A DNA stretch of 64,000 bases from positions 22,518,976-22,582,975 of the forward strand of contig NC_054543.1 in the NCBI RefSeq assembly GCF_017654505.1, written 5' to 3'. Shown here in pieces: positions 23,300 to 34,479 of the stretch (positions are counted from its first letter, which is position 1; every line of letters starts with the position of its first letter). The notes beneath the pieces were generated by a model that saw only the letters and a list, made by a program, of their open reading frames with translations, did no database searches and was not told where the DNA came from. This DNA comes from Polyodon spathula (lineage: Eukaryota > Chordata > Actinopteri > Acipenseriformes > Polyodontidae). The position numbers were made by a program, and so were the translations under genes.

Positions 23300-25058
23300 T
23301 CTTCCCAGCGACAGCGAGTGGAAGCGACAGCGAGTGGGAGAAGTACAGGCGTGGAAAAGTACAGAGCAGTTTCGAAGCAGAAAGGAGAAATTGCATCTTG
23401 AATTGCTTTAATCAGAAAACAGAGGACATTGGGGAAACACAGCCGCGTGTGTTTTTCTGATAACAAACAAGCTGAAACTCGGAGCAGCTGATTCAAATTC
23501 AGCGCCGTTTTGAGACACGGGCGAGGGGAGGAGCCGACAGCACAGCAGAACAACGCAGTTAAACGAGGCAGTCTTCCCAGCGACAGCGAGTGGAAGCGAC
23601 AGCAAGTGGGAGAAGTACAGCGTGGAAAAGTACAGAGCAGTTTCGAAGCAGAAAGGAGAAATTGCATCTTGAATTGCTTTAATCAGAAAACAGAGGACAT
23701 TGGGGAAACACAGCCGCGTGTGTTTTTCTGATAACAAACAAGCTGAAACTCGGAGCAGCTGATTCAAATTCAGCGCCGTTTTGAGACACGGGCGAGGGGA
23801 GGAGCCGACAGCACAGCAGAACAACGCAGTTAAACGAGGCAGTCTTCCCAGCGACAGCGAGTGGAAGCGACAGCGAGTGGGAGAAGTACAGCGTGGAAAA
23901 GTACAGAGCAGTTTCGAAGCAGAAAGGAGAAATTGCATCTTGAATTGCTTTAATCAGAAAACAGAGGACATTGGGGAAACACAGCCGCGTGCGTGTTTTT
24001 CTGTGATAACAAACAAGCTGAAACTCGGAGCAGCTGATTCAAATTCAGCGCCGTTTTGAGACACGGGCGAGGGGAGGAGCCGACAGCACAGCAGAACAAC
24101 GCAGTTAAACGAGGCAGTCTTCCCAGCGACAGCGAGTGGAAGCGACAGCAAGTGGGAGAAGTACAGCGTGGAAAAGTACAGAGCAGTTTCGAAGCAGAAA
24201 GGAGAAATTGCATCTTGAATTGCTTTAATCAGAAAACAGAGGACATTGGGGAAACACAGCAGCAGTGCGTGTGTTTTTTCTGATAACAAACAAGCTGAAA
24301 CTCGGAGCAGCTGATTCAAATTCAGCGCCGTTTTGAGACACGGGCGAGGGGAGGAGCCGACAGCACAGCAGAACAACGCAGTTAAACGAGGCAGTCTTCC
24401 CAGCGACAGCGAGTGGAAGCGACAGCGAGTGGGAGAAGTACAGCGTGGAAAAGTACAGAGCAGTTTCGAAGCAGAAAGGAGAAATTGCATCTTGAATTGC
24501 TTTAATCAGAAAACAGAGGACATTGGGGAAACACAGCCGCGTGTGTTTTTCTGATAACAAACAAGCTGAAACTCGGAGCAGCTGATTCAAATTCAGCGCC
24601 GTTTTGAGACACGGGCGAGGGGAGGAGCCAACAGCACAGCAGAACAACGCAGTTAAACGAGGCAGTCTTCCCAGCGACAGCGAGTGGAAGCGACAGCGAG
24701 TGGGAGAAGTACAGGCGTGGAAAAGTACAGAGCAGTTTAGAAGCAGAAAGGAGAAATTGCATCTTGAATTGCTTTAATCAGAAAACAGAGGACATTGGGG
24801 AAACACAGCCGCGTGTGTTTTTCTGATAACAAACAAGCTGAAACTCGGAGCAGCTGATTCAAATTCAGCGCCGTTTTGAGACACGGGCGAGGGGAGGAGC
24901 CAACAGCACAGCAGAACAACGCAGTTAAACGAGGCAGTCTTCCCAGCGACAGCGAGTGGAAGCGACAGCGAGTGGGAGAAGTACAGGCGTGGAAAACTAC
25001 AGAGCAGTTTCGAAGCAGTTTGAAAGCAGGTTGACAACTGCAGAAGAAACTAAACTTC
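23300..25058 (+). repeat. Tandem array of ~272-bp CR1 5' UTR monomers
   Basis: Units begin TCTTCCCAGCGACAGCGAG at about 23300, 23572, 23843, 24118, 24395, 24666 and 24938 (spacing 272, 271, 275, 277, 271, 272). They are nearly identical; differences are a few substitutions and short indels around the CCGCGTGTGTTTTTCTG part. The last partial unit diverges into the ORF1 leader. Promoter-bearing monomers are known for rodent L1, so this array is a plausible internal promoter; that role is inference. Confidence 0.9.
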
Positions 25059-25080
25059 AAAAAAAAAAAAAACCCTCAAC

Positions 25081-26028
25081 ATGGTCTTCAAGCCAGTAAT
25101 CTGTGACACCTGCTTGATGTGGGAAATCCGAGAAAACCCAGCGGAGCTAAACCAAGTGTGCGTAAAGTGCCGCGCGATCCAGGATTTGCATAAACTAGTA
25201 AGCATGCTAGAAATGGAGCTGGAAGAAGTGAGACAGCAACAGGATCTTGAGGAACTGGCACACCCACAATTCATGGAAGTCTGCATCACCCCTAACAGAC
25301 TGAAAGCCACCAGGGAGATAGAAGGTCAGAACAGCTGGGTTCAGGTAGGCAGAAGCAGGGAAAAAAAGAAACTTCGTCAAACACAACCACCAGAAATCAA
25401 AACAACCAACAAATTTGAGTCACTTCAGAATTTTGATGAGCAGAACCAACAACAAGAGAATGAAAGGAACAACATCCAGGACCCCATTGACAGTGGTGAC
25501 CAGACAGCAAAAAGAAGGGAGGTCATGATTGTTGGGGACTCCATATTGAGAAACACAGCAAGTTCAGTTCGCAGTTTGGACCCCCTTACTACAACAGTGT
25601 GCTGCCTTCCGGGAGCCTCGGTCAAGCACATCACTGAAAACGTGGACAGGCTCCTAGAACGAACAGGAGACGACCCGGTAGTAGTCGTCCACATCGGTAC
25701 AAACAACATTGGAAGAGACAGACCAAAATCCCTGCAAAACAAATTCAGAGAGCTAGGAAGGAAATTAAAAGAGAAAACCAAAACTGTGGTATTTTCTGGT
25801 ATACTACCCGCACCTTGCAAAGGACCATATGGACAGCTGGAAATAATAAATCAAAACCAATGGTTGAAGACGTGGTGCACACGGGAAGGCTTCACCTATC
25901 TTGATCATTGGACCACTTTCTACAACGAGGACTATCTGTATAGACGGGATGGACTGCATTTAAATAACAAGGGAACTAGTCTACTTGGAGAAAAGATCCT
26001 CGAGCAGGTTCGGAAGCATTTAAACTAG
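25081..26028 (+). CDS. CR1-B ORF1 protein (zinc finger, coiled coil, SGNH esterase)
   Basis: Intact 315-residue protein. All four zinc ligands are present (C8, C11, C27, C30). A coiled coil follows at about 35-65 (LHKLVSMLEMELEEVRQQQ), then a polar linker rich in Q, N and K, then the SGNH hydrolase-like domain: VGDSI (Ser nucleophile), LPGAS, HIGTNN (Asn) and DGLHLN (Asp/His pair). In CR1 LINEs ORF1 is thought to coat the RNA; the esterase substrate is unknown. The start is set by the ATG directly after the A-tract, shared with the other copies. The stop TAG at 26026 immediately follows TTTAAAC. Confidence 0.92.
   Translation: MVFKPVICDTCLMWEIRENPAELNQVCVKCRAIQDLHKLVSMLEMELEEVRQQQDLEELAHPQFMEVCITPNRLKATREIEGQNSWVQVGRSREKKKLRQTQPPEIKTTNKFESLQNFDEQNQQQENERNNIQDPIDSGDQTAKRREVMIVGDSILRNTASSVRSLDPLTTTVCCLPGASVKHITENVDRLLERTGDDPVVVVHIGTNNIGRDRPKSLQNKFRELGRKLKEKTKTVVFSGILPAPCKGPYGQLEIINQNQWLKTWCTREGFTYLDHWTTFYNEDYLYRRDGLHLNNKGTSLLGEKILEQVRKHLN
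26019..26025 (+). promoter_or_regulatory. Candidate -1 frameshift slippery site (CR1-B)
   Basis: T-TTA-AAC in the ORF1 frame, directly before TAG. The -1 frame is open through the site into ORF2. There is no in-frame AUG between here and the ATG after the endonuclease catalytic Glu. No stimulatory stem-loop is obvious downstream. Confidence 0.5.
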
Positions 26029-28872
26029 AAAGGAAGGGGGGAGAAATCAACAAAAAAACAGAAGGGAGACCGCATCAAAACAAGAACAACAACTCAGGTA
26101 AGACAACCATTAAATGTGTTTATCTAAATGCTAGAAGTATCAGAAACAAAATTCTAGAACTTGAAGCTACTGCACTAACAGGTAACTATGATGTGATAGG
26201 TGTTACAGAAACGTGGTTATCTGAGAGTGATGGGGACGAATATAATATTTGTGGGTATACACTGTATAGGAAAGACAGGCAGGACAGAAGAGGAGGAGGG
26301 GTAGCGCTATACATAAGAAACAGTCTTGAAGCCCAGGTGTTAAACCTGGACAAAGAAAATAAAACCGAATCAATATGGGTCAGAATAACAGACAAAAATT
26401 CAAAAGGCATAATAATAGGAGCATGCTATAGACCGCCAGATTCAGACGGTGAGCACAATAATCTGTTATACAATGACATTAGAAATGTGTGTAGCAAAGG
26501 AGAAGCCATACTAATGGGGGATTTCAACTTCCCCCAAATAAAATGGGAAAACCCGGTGGGTAGCGCGAAGGACGAAATAGAAATGGTGGAAATGACAAAT
26601 GACTGCTTCCTAACACAATTTGTGAAGGCACCGACTAGAGGGGAGGCATGCCTTGATTTAGTCTTTTCAAATAACGAAGATAGAATAACTAAAACAGAGG
26701 TCAGAGAACCACTGGCAAACTCAGACCACAACATGGTCTCATTTGAAGTGTTTTTTAAATCCTCAAAAGTAAAGACTAAAGCTAAGGTTTACAATTTTAG
26801 AAAAGCAAACTATGAAGGCATGAAACAGAGACTAACAGAAGTAGATTGGAGTAAAATAGAGAAAACACCCACAGAAGAAGGATGGTTGTTCTTCAAAAAT
26901 GTAGTACTAGAGGCGCAAAACAATTATATCCCTAAAGTAGACAAATCTAAATGTAAAACTAAATTGCCAAAATGGTTTAATAGATCAATTAAAAAAAATA
27001 TTCAGCGAAAAAAAGGCACTTTACAGAGCATTAAAAAAGGACCAAAAAGAAAGTACACAGAAAGAGTACACAGAACTGCAAATGCAAGTCAAAAAGGAAG
27101 TTAGAAAGGCCAAGAGAGAAATAGAAATGAACATTGCTAAGGGAGCTAAAACCAATTCCAAAATGTTTTTCCAATATTACAACAGCAAGAGAACATTCAA
27201 AGAGGAGATTAAATGTTTAAGAGATACAAATGGCAAAATCGTAGAGGAAGAAAAAAAAATAGCAAATATGTTAAATGATTACTTTTCACAAGTTTTTACA
27301 AAGGAAGATACTGACAACATGCCCCACATGTCATCCAGTTCCTATCCAGTTTTAAATAACTTTAGCATAACTGAGGCAGAAGTGTTAAAGGGACTAGGAG
27401 CTCTTAAAATAAACAAATCCCCTGGGCCGGATGAGATCCTCCCAGTAGTACTCAAAGAAATGAAAGAAGTAATTTACAAACCGCTAACCAAGATCATGCA
27501 GCAGTCTCTTGACACAGGGGTGGTACCGACAGACTGGAAAATTGCAAACGTAATACCGATCCACAAAAAGGGAAACAAAACTGAACCAGGTAACTACAGA
27601 CCAGTAAGCCTGACTTCTATTATATGCAAACTTATGGAAACTATAATAAGATCCAAAATGGAAAATTACCTATATGGTAACAGAGTACTGGGAGACAGTC
27701 AACATGGTTTTAGGAAAGGGAGATCGTGCCTAACTAACTTGCTTGATTTTTTTGAGGATGCAACATCGATAATGGATAATTGCAAAGCATATGACATGGT
27801 TTATTTAGATTTCCAGAAAGCTTTTGACAAAGTCCCGCACAAAAGATTAATTCTCAAACTGAACGCAGTTGGGATTCAAGGAAACACATGTACATGGATT
27901 AGGGAGTGGTTAACATGTAGAAAACAGAAAGTACTGATTAGAGGAAAAACCTCAGAATGGAGTGTGGTAACCAGCGGTGTACCACAGGGATCAGTATTAG
28001 GTCCTCTGCTATTCCTAATCTACATTAATGATTTAGATTCTGGTATAGTAAGCAAACTTGTTAAATTTGCAGACGACACAAAAGTAGGAGGAGTGGCAAA
28101 CACTGTTGCAGCAGCAAAGGTCATTCAAAATGATCTAGACAAGATTCAGAACTGGGCAGACACATGGCAAATGACATTTAATAGAGAAAAGTGTAAGGTA
28201 CTGCACGCAGGAAATAAAAATGTACATTATAAATATCATATGGGAGATATTGAAATTGGAGAAGGAATCTATGAAAAAGACCTAGGAGTTTTTGTTGACT
28301 CAGAAATGTCTTCATCTAGGCAATGTGGGGAAGCTATAAAAAAGGCTAACAAGATACTCGGATACATTGTGAAAAGTGTTGAATTTAAATCAAGGGAAGT
28401 AATGTTAAAACTGTACAATGCACTTGTAAGACCTCATCTTGAATATTGTGTGCAGTTCTGGTCACCTCGCTATAAAAAAGATATTGCTGCTCTAGAAAGA
28501 GTGCAAAGAAGAGCGACCAGAATTATTCCGGGCTTAAAAGGCATGTCATATGCAGACAGGCTAAAAGAATTGAATCTGTTCAGTCTTGAACAAAGAAGAC
28601 TACGCGGCGACCTAATTCAAGCATTCAAAATTCTAAAAGGTATTGACAGTGTGGACGCAAGGGACTTTTTCAGCCTGAAAAAAGAAACAAGGACCAGGGG
28701 TCACAAATGGAGTTTAGAAAAAGGGGCATTCAGAACAGAAAATAGGAGACACTTTTTTACACAGAGAATTGTGAGGGTCTGGAATCAACTCCCCAGTAAT
28801 GTTGTTGAAGCTGACACCCTGGGATCCTTCAAGAAGCTGCTTGATGAGATTTTGGGATCAATAAGCTACTAA
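26026..28872 (+). pseudogene. CR1-B ORF2 (endonuclease / reverse transcriptase), one frameshift
   Basis: About 950 codons, the usual CR1 ORF2 length. The N-terminal APE-type endonuclease carries NARS, VTETW, YRPPDS, MGDFNFP and SDHN. The reverse transcriptase carries NYRPVSLTS, YLDFQKAFDKVPH, SGVPQGSVLGP and KFADDTKVGG. The C-terminal domain is conserved among all copies (RPHLEYCVQFWSPRYKKD). One extra A at about 27007-27013 (seven A against six in copy E) splits the frame between the endonuclease and reverse transcriptase; everything else is open to TAA at 28870. If that A is an assembly error, this element is intact and may be active. Confidence 0.88.
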
Positions 28873-28963
28873 CAACCAAACGAGCAAGATGGGCCGAATG
28901 GCCTCCTCTCGTTTGTAAACTTTCTTATGTTCTTATGTTCTTTAAATGCATTATAATAATAAG

Positions 28964-29600
28964 AAGAAGAAGAACATAAGAAAGTTTACAAACGAGAGGA
29001 GGCCATTCGGCCTATCTTGCTTGTTTGGTTGTTAGTAGCTTATTGATTCCAGAATCTCATCAAGCAGCTTCTTGAAGGATCCCAGGGTATCAGCTTCAAC
29101 AACATTACTGGGGAGTTGATTCCAGACCCTCACAATTCTCTGTGTAAAAAAATGCCTCCTATTTTCTGTTCTGAATGCCCCTTTGTCTAATCTCCATTTG
29201 TGACCCCTGGTCCTTGTTTCTTTTTTCAGGTCAAAAAAGTCCCTTGGGTCGACATTGTCAATACCTTTTAGAATTTTGAATGCTTGAATTAGGTTGCCAC
29301 GTAGTCTTCTTTGTTCAAGACTGAACAGATTCAATTCTTTTAGCCTGTCTGCATATGACATGCCTTTTAAGCCCGGAATAATTCTGGTCGCTCTTCTTTG
29401 CACTCTTTCTAGAGCAGCAATATCTTTTTTATAGCGAGGTGACCAGAACTGAACACAATATTCAAGATGAGGTCTTACTAATGCATTGTACAGTTTTAAC
29501 ATTACTTCCCTTGATTTAAATTCAACACTTTTCACAATGTATCTGAGCATCTTGTTGGCCTTTTTTATAGCTTCCCCACATTGTCTAGATGAAGACATTT
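28964..29600 (-). mobile_element. CR1 copy D, 3' part (left of nested copy C2)
   Basis: Minus-strand CR1 3' end with octamer tail and the ORF2 C-terminus (188 residues open, from MSSSRQCGEAIKKANK to SISY). It breaks at ..GAAGACAT, and the rest of the same element resumes at 31412 with GACATGTC after the nested insertion. Variants such as KWRLDKGAF set it apart from copies A and B, so it is an older copy. Confidence 0.82.
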
Positions 29601-31411
29601 AGAACATAAGAAAGTTTACAAACGAGAGGAGGCCATTCGGCCCATCTTGCTCGTTTGGTTGTTAGTAGCTTATTGATCCCAAAATCTCATCAAGCAGCTT
29701 CTTGAAGGATCCCAGGGTGTCAGCTTCAACAACATTACTGGGGAGTTGATTCCAGACTCTCACAATTCTCTGTGTAAAAAAGTGTCTCCTATTTTCTGTT
29801 CTGAATGCCCCTTTTTCTAAACTCCATTTGTGACCCCTGGTCCTTGTTTCTTTTTTCAGGCTGAAAAAGTCCCTTGCGTCCACACTGTCAATACCTTTTA
29901 GAATTTTGAATGCTTGAATTAGGTCGCCACGTAGTCTTCTTTGTTCAAGACTGAACAGATTCAATTCTTTTAGCCTGTCTGCATATGACATGCCTTTTAA
30001 ACCCGGAATAATTCTGGTCGCTCTTCTTTGCACTCTTTCTAGAGCAGCAATATCTTTTTTATAGCGAGGTGACCAGAACTGCACACAATATTCAAGATGA
30101 GGTCTTACAAGTGCATTGTACAGTTTTAACATTACTTCCCTTTGATTTAAATTCAACACTTTTCACAATGTATCCGAGCATCTTGTTAGCCTTTTTTATA
30201 GCTTCCCCACATTGCCTAGATGAAGACATTTCTGAGTCAACAAAAACTCCTAGGTCTTTTTCATAGATTCCTTCTCCAATTTCAATATCTCCCATATGAT
30301 ATTTATAATGTACATTTTTATTTCCTGCGTGCAGTACCTTACACTTTTCTCTATTAAATGTCATTTGCCATGTGTCTGCCCAGTTCTGAATCTTGTCTAG
30401 ATCATTTTGAATGACCTTTGCTGCTGCAACAGTGTTTGCCACTCCTCCTACTTTTGTGTCGTCTGCAAATTTAACAAGTTTGCTTACTATACCAGAATCT
30501 AAATCATTAATGTAGATTAGGAATAGCAGAGGACCTAATACTGATCCCTGTGGTACACCGCTGGTTACCACACTCCATTCTGAGGTTTTTCCTCTAATCA
30601 GTACTTTCTGTTTTCTACATGTTAACCACTCCCTAATCCATGTACATGTGTTTCCTTGAATCCCAACTGCGTTCAGTTTGAGAATTAATCTTTTGTGCGG
30701 GACTTTGTCAAAAGCTTTCTTGGAAATCTAAATAAACCATGTCATATGCTTTGCAATTATCCATTATCGATGTTGCATCCTCAAAAAAATCAAGCAAGTT
30801 AGTTAGGCACGATCTCCCTTTCCTAAAACCATGTTGACTGTCTCCCAGGACCCTGTTACCATATAGGTAATTTTCCATTTTGGATCTTATTATAGTTTCC
30901 ATAAGTTTGCATATAATAGAAGTCAGGCTTACTGGTCTGTAGTTACCTGGTTCAGTTTTGTTTCCCTTTTTGTGGATCGGTATTACGTTTGCAATTTTCC
31001 AGTCTGTCGGTACCACCCCTGTGTCAAGAGACTGCTGCATGATCTTGGTTAGCGGTTTGTAAATTACTTCTTTCATTTCTTTGAGTACTACTGGGAGGAT
31101 CTCATCCGGCCCAGGGGATTTGTTTATTTTAAGAGCTCCTAGTCCCTTTAACACTTCTGCCTCAGTTATGCTAAAGTTATTTAAAACTGGATAGGAACTG
31201 GATGACATGTGGGGCATGTTGTCAGTATCTTCCTTTGTAAAAACTTGTGAAAAGTAATCATTTAACATATTTGCTATTTTTTTTTTCTTCCTCTACGATT
31301 TTGCCATTTGTATCTCTTAAACATTTAATCTCCTCTTTGAATGTTCTCTTGCTGTTGTAATATTGGAAAAAAACATTTTGGAATTGGTTTTAGCTCCCTT
31401 AGCAATGTTCT
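29601..31411 (-). mobile_element. CR1 copy C2, 5'-truncated, nested in copy D
   Basis: Minus-strand CR1 of about 1.8 kb, from the octamer tail (AACATAAG at 29603) to an ORF2 point corresponding to ..AACATTGCTAAGGGAGC. It contains the whole reverse-transcriptase region (KINKSPGPDE, SGVPQGS, FADDTKVGG), with one frame change near 30139 and another near 30715. It is flanked by the short direct repeat GACAT (29592-29596 and 31412-31416 area). It is closer to copies A and B than its host is. 5' truncation is typical of LINE insertion. Confidence 0.85.
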
Positions 31412-34400
31412 GACATGTCTTTTTCATAGATTCCTTCTCCAATTTCATTATCTCCCATATGATATTTATAATGCACATTTTTATTTCCTGCGTTAAATGT
31501 CATTTGCCATGTGTTTGCCAAGTTCTGAATCATGTCCAGATCATTTTGAATGACCTTTGCTGTTGCAACAGTGTTTGCCACTTCTCCTATTTTTGTGTCG
31601 TCTGCAAATTTAACAAGTTTGCTTACTATACCAGAATCTAAATCATTAATGTAGATTAGGAATAGCAGAGGACCTAATACTGATCCCTGTGGTACTCCAC
31701 TGGTTACAACACTCCATTCTGAGGTTTCTCCTCTAATCAGTACTTTCTGTTTTCTACATGTTAACCACTCCCTAATCCATGTACATGTGTTATCCATTAT
31801 TGATGTTGCATCCTCAAAAAAATCAAACAAGTTAGTTAGACACGATCTCCCTTTCCTAAAACCATGTTGACTGTCTCCCAGGACCCTGTTACCATATAGG
31901 TAATTTTTCATTTTGGACCTTATTATAGTTTCCATAAGTTTGCATATAATAGAAGTCAGGCTTACTGGTCTGTAGTTACCTGGTTCAGTTTTGTTTCCCT
32001 TTTTGTGGATCGGTATTACGTTTGCAATTTTCTAGTCTGTCGGTCCCATCCCTGTGTCAAGAGACTGCTGCATGATCTTGGTTAGCGGTTTGTAAATTAC
32101 TTCTTTCATTTCTTTGAGTACTACTGGGAGGATCTCATCCGGCCCAGGGGATTTGTTTATTTTAAGAGCTCATAGTCCCTTTAACACTTCTGCCTCAGTT
32201 ATGCTAAAGTTATTTAAAACTGATAGGAACTGGATGACATGTGGGACATGTTGTCCGTATCCTCCTTTGTAAAAACTTGTGAAAAGTAATCATTTAATGT
32301 ATTTGCTATTTTGCCATTTGTATCTCTTAGACATTTAACCTCCTCTTTGAATGTTCTCTTGCTGTTGTAATATTGGAAAAAACATTTTGGAATTGGTTTT
32401 AACCTCCCTAGCAATGTTCATTTCTATTTCTCTCTTGGCCTTTCTGACTTGCGTTTGTAGTTCCATGTTCTCTGACCTCTGTTTTAGTTTTTCTGTCTTC
32501 GTTATTTGAAAAGACTAAATCAAGGCATGCCTCCCCTTTAGTCGGTGCCTTGACAAATTGTGTTAGGAAGCAGTCATTTGTCATTTCCACCATTTCAATT
32601 TCATCCGTCGTGCTCCCAATCGGGTTTTCCCATTTTATATGGGGGAAGTTGAAATCCCCCATTAGTATGGCTTCTCATTCGCTACACACATTTCTAATGT
32701 CATTGTATAACAGATTATTGTGCTCACCGTCTGAATCTGGCGGTCTATAGCATGCTTCTATTATTATGCCTTTTGAATTTTTGTCCGTTATTCTGACCCA
32801 TATTGATTTGGCTTTTTTTTCTTCATCCAGGTTTAACCCCTGGGCTTCAAGACTGTTTCTTATGTATAGCGCTACCCCTCCTCCTCTTCTGTCCTGCCTG
32901 TCTTTCCTATACAGTGTATACCACAAATATTATATTCGTCCCCATCACTCTCAGACAACCAAGTTTCTGTAACACCTATCACATCATAGTTACTTGTTAG
33001 TGCAGTAGCTTCAAGTTCTACAGTTTTGTTTCTGATACTTCTAGCATTTAGATAAATACATTTAATTGTTGTCTTACCTGAGTTGTTGTCCTTGTTTTGA
33101 TGTGGTCTCCCTTCTGTTTTTTTGTTGATTTCTCCCCCCTTACTTTGTAGTTTAAATGCTTCTGAACCTGCTCGAGGATCTTTTCTCCAGGTAGACTGGT
33201 TCCCTTGTTATTTAAGTGCAGTCCATCCCGTCTATACAGATAGTCCTTGTTGTAGAATGTGGTCCAATGATCAAGATAGGTGAAGCCTTCCCGTGTGCAC
33301 CACGTCTTCAGCCATGCGTTTTGATTAATTATTTCCAGCTGTCCATATGGTCCTTTGCAAGGTGCCGGCAGTAAACCAGAAAATACCACAGTTTTGGTTT
33401 TGTCTTTTAATTTCCTTCCCAGCTCTCTGAATTTGTTTTGCAGGATATCTGGTCTGTCTCTTCCAATGTTGTTTGTACTACCTGTTTTTTCTAGGAGCCT
33501 GTCCACGTTCTCAGTGATGTGCTTGACCGAGGCTCCCGGAAGGCAGCACACTGTTGTAGTAAGGGGGTCCAAACTGCAAATTGAATTTGCTGTGTTTCTC
33601 AATATGGAGTCCCCAACAATCATGACCTCCCTTCTTTTTGCTGTCTGGTCACCACTGTCAGTAGGGTCCTGGATGTTGTTCCTTTCGTTCTCTTGTTGTT
33701 GGTTTTGCTCATCAAAACTTTGAAGTGACTCAAATTTGTTGGTTGTTTTGATTTCTGGTGGTTGTGTTTGATGAAGTTTCTTTTTTTCCCTGCTTCTGCC
33801 TACCTGAACCCAGCTGTTCTGACCTTCTATCTCCCTGGTGGCTTTCATTCTGTTAGGGGTGGTGCAGACTTCCATGAATTGTGGGTGTGCCAGCTCCTCA
33901 AGATCCTGTTGTTGTCTCATTTCTTCCAGCTTCATTTCTAGCATACTTCCTATTTTATGCAAGTCCTGGATCGCGCTGCACTTTTCGCACACTTGGTTTA
34001 GCTCTGCTGGGTTTTCTCGGGTTTCCCACATCAAGCAGGTGTCACAGATTACTGGCTTGAAGACCATGTTGATGGTTTTTTTCTTTTTGAAGTTTAGTTT
34101 CTTCTGCAGCCGTCAACCTGCTTTCAAACTGCTTCTAAACTGCTCTGTACTTTTGCACGCCTGTAATTGTCCCACGCTGTCGCTTCCAGTCGCTGTCACT
34201 GGGAAGACTGACTCGTTTATAGCTGTGTTGTTCTGCTGTGCTGTTGACTCCTCCCCTCCCCCATGTCTCAGAATGGTGCTGAATTTGAATCAGCTACTCT
34301 GAGTTTTAGATATAAGAAAAACACACGCGGCTGTTTGACTTTGAGCTGCTGCTGTGTTTCCCCAATGTCCTGTGTTTTCTGATTAAAGCAATTAAAGATG

Positions 34401-34478
34401 TAATTTCTCTTTACTGCTTCTAAACTGCTCTGTACTTTTCCATGCCTGTACTTCTCCCATGCTGTCACTTCCACTTGG
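31412..34478 (-). mobile_element. CR1 copy D, main part (older, with deletions)
   Basis: Continues element D on the minus strand: reverse-transcriptase region with several indels (31412-32400), an internal deletion removing the endonuclease C-terminus and following linker (joint near 32465), the endonuclease N-terminal part (32470-33060), complete ORF1 (34067-33048) and a single diverged 5' monomer to about 34478. About 24 bases of ORF2 are missing next to the C2 insertion. The reading frame is broken many times in ORF2. Confidence 0.85.
33048..34067 (-). CDS. CR1-D ORF1 protein, stop codon lost
   Basis: The zinc finger ligands are present (..QVCEKC..), with coiled coil, then SGNH domain with VGDSI and DGLHLN. 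The GTNN block is shortened by a deletion (..KTGSTNNIGRD), which removes part of the VVVHIGT strand and probably ruins the fold. The usual TAG after TTTAAAC (plus-strand 33150-33156) is TAC, so the frame runs about 24 residues further. The slippery heptamer is still present. Confidence 0.8.
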   Translation of the reverse strand: MVFKPVICDTCLMWETRENPAELNQVCEKCSAIQDLHKIGSMLEMKLEEMRQQQDLEELAHPQFMEVCTTPNRMKATREIEGQNSWVQVGRSREKKKLHQTQPPEIKTTNKFESLQSFDEQNQQQENERNNIQDPTDSGDQTAKRREVMIVGDSILRNTANSICSLDPLTTTVCCLPGASVKHITENVDRLLEKTGSTNNIGRDRPDILQNKFRELGRKLKDKTKTVVFSGLLPAPCKGPYGQLEIINQNAWLKTWCTREGFTYLDHWTTFYNKDYLYRRDGLHLNNKGTSLPGEKILEQVQKHLNYKVRGEKSTKKQKGDHIKTRTTTQVRQQLNVFI

Positions 34479-34479
34479 A

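Larger units (their letters stand above)
23300..28943 (+). mobile_element. CR1 LINE, copy B (best preserved, tandem 5' monomers)
   Basis: Complete CR1 of about 5.6 kb: six full and one partial 5' monomers, an A14 tract, intact ORF1, ORF2 with a single 1-base insertion in an A-run, and a 3' UTR with the octamer tail ..TTCTTATGTTCTTATGTTC. The 5' end falls at the same base as in copy A. It is nearly identical to copy A over the shared part, so the family was recently active. I see no convincing target-site duplication. It lies tail-to-tail with the minus-strand CR1 that starts about 20 bp further on. Confidence 0.93.

Noticed and set aside
23300..25058. Direct repeats at regular spacing could suggest a CRISPR array
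   Set aside because: Units are ~272 bp, contiguous, without unique spacers, and lead into CR1 ORF1; the host is a vertebrate.
23293..25310. Long open frames on the minus strand across the CR1 5' UTR monomers and ORF1
   Set aside because: They repeat with the monomer, have no homology I recognise, and are antisense shadows of the LINE.
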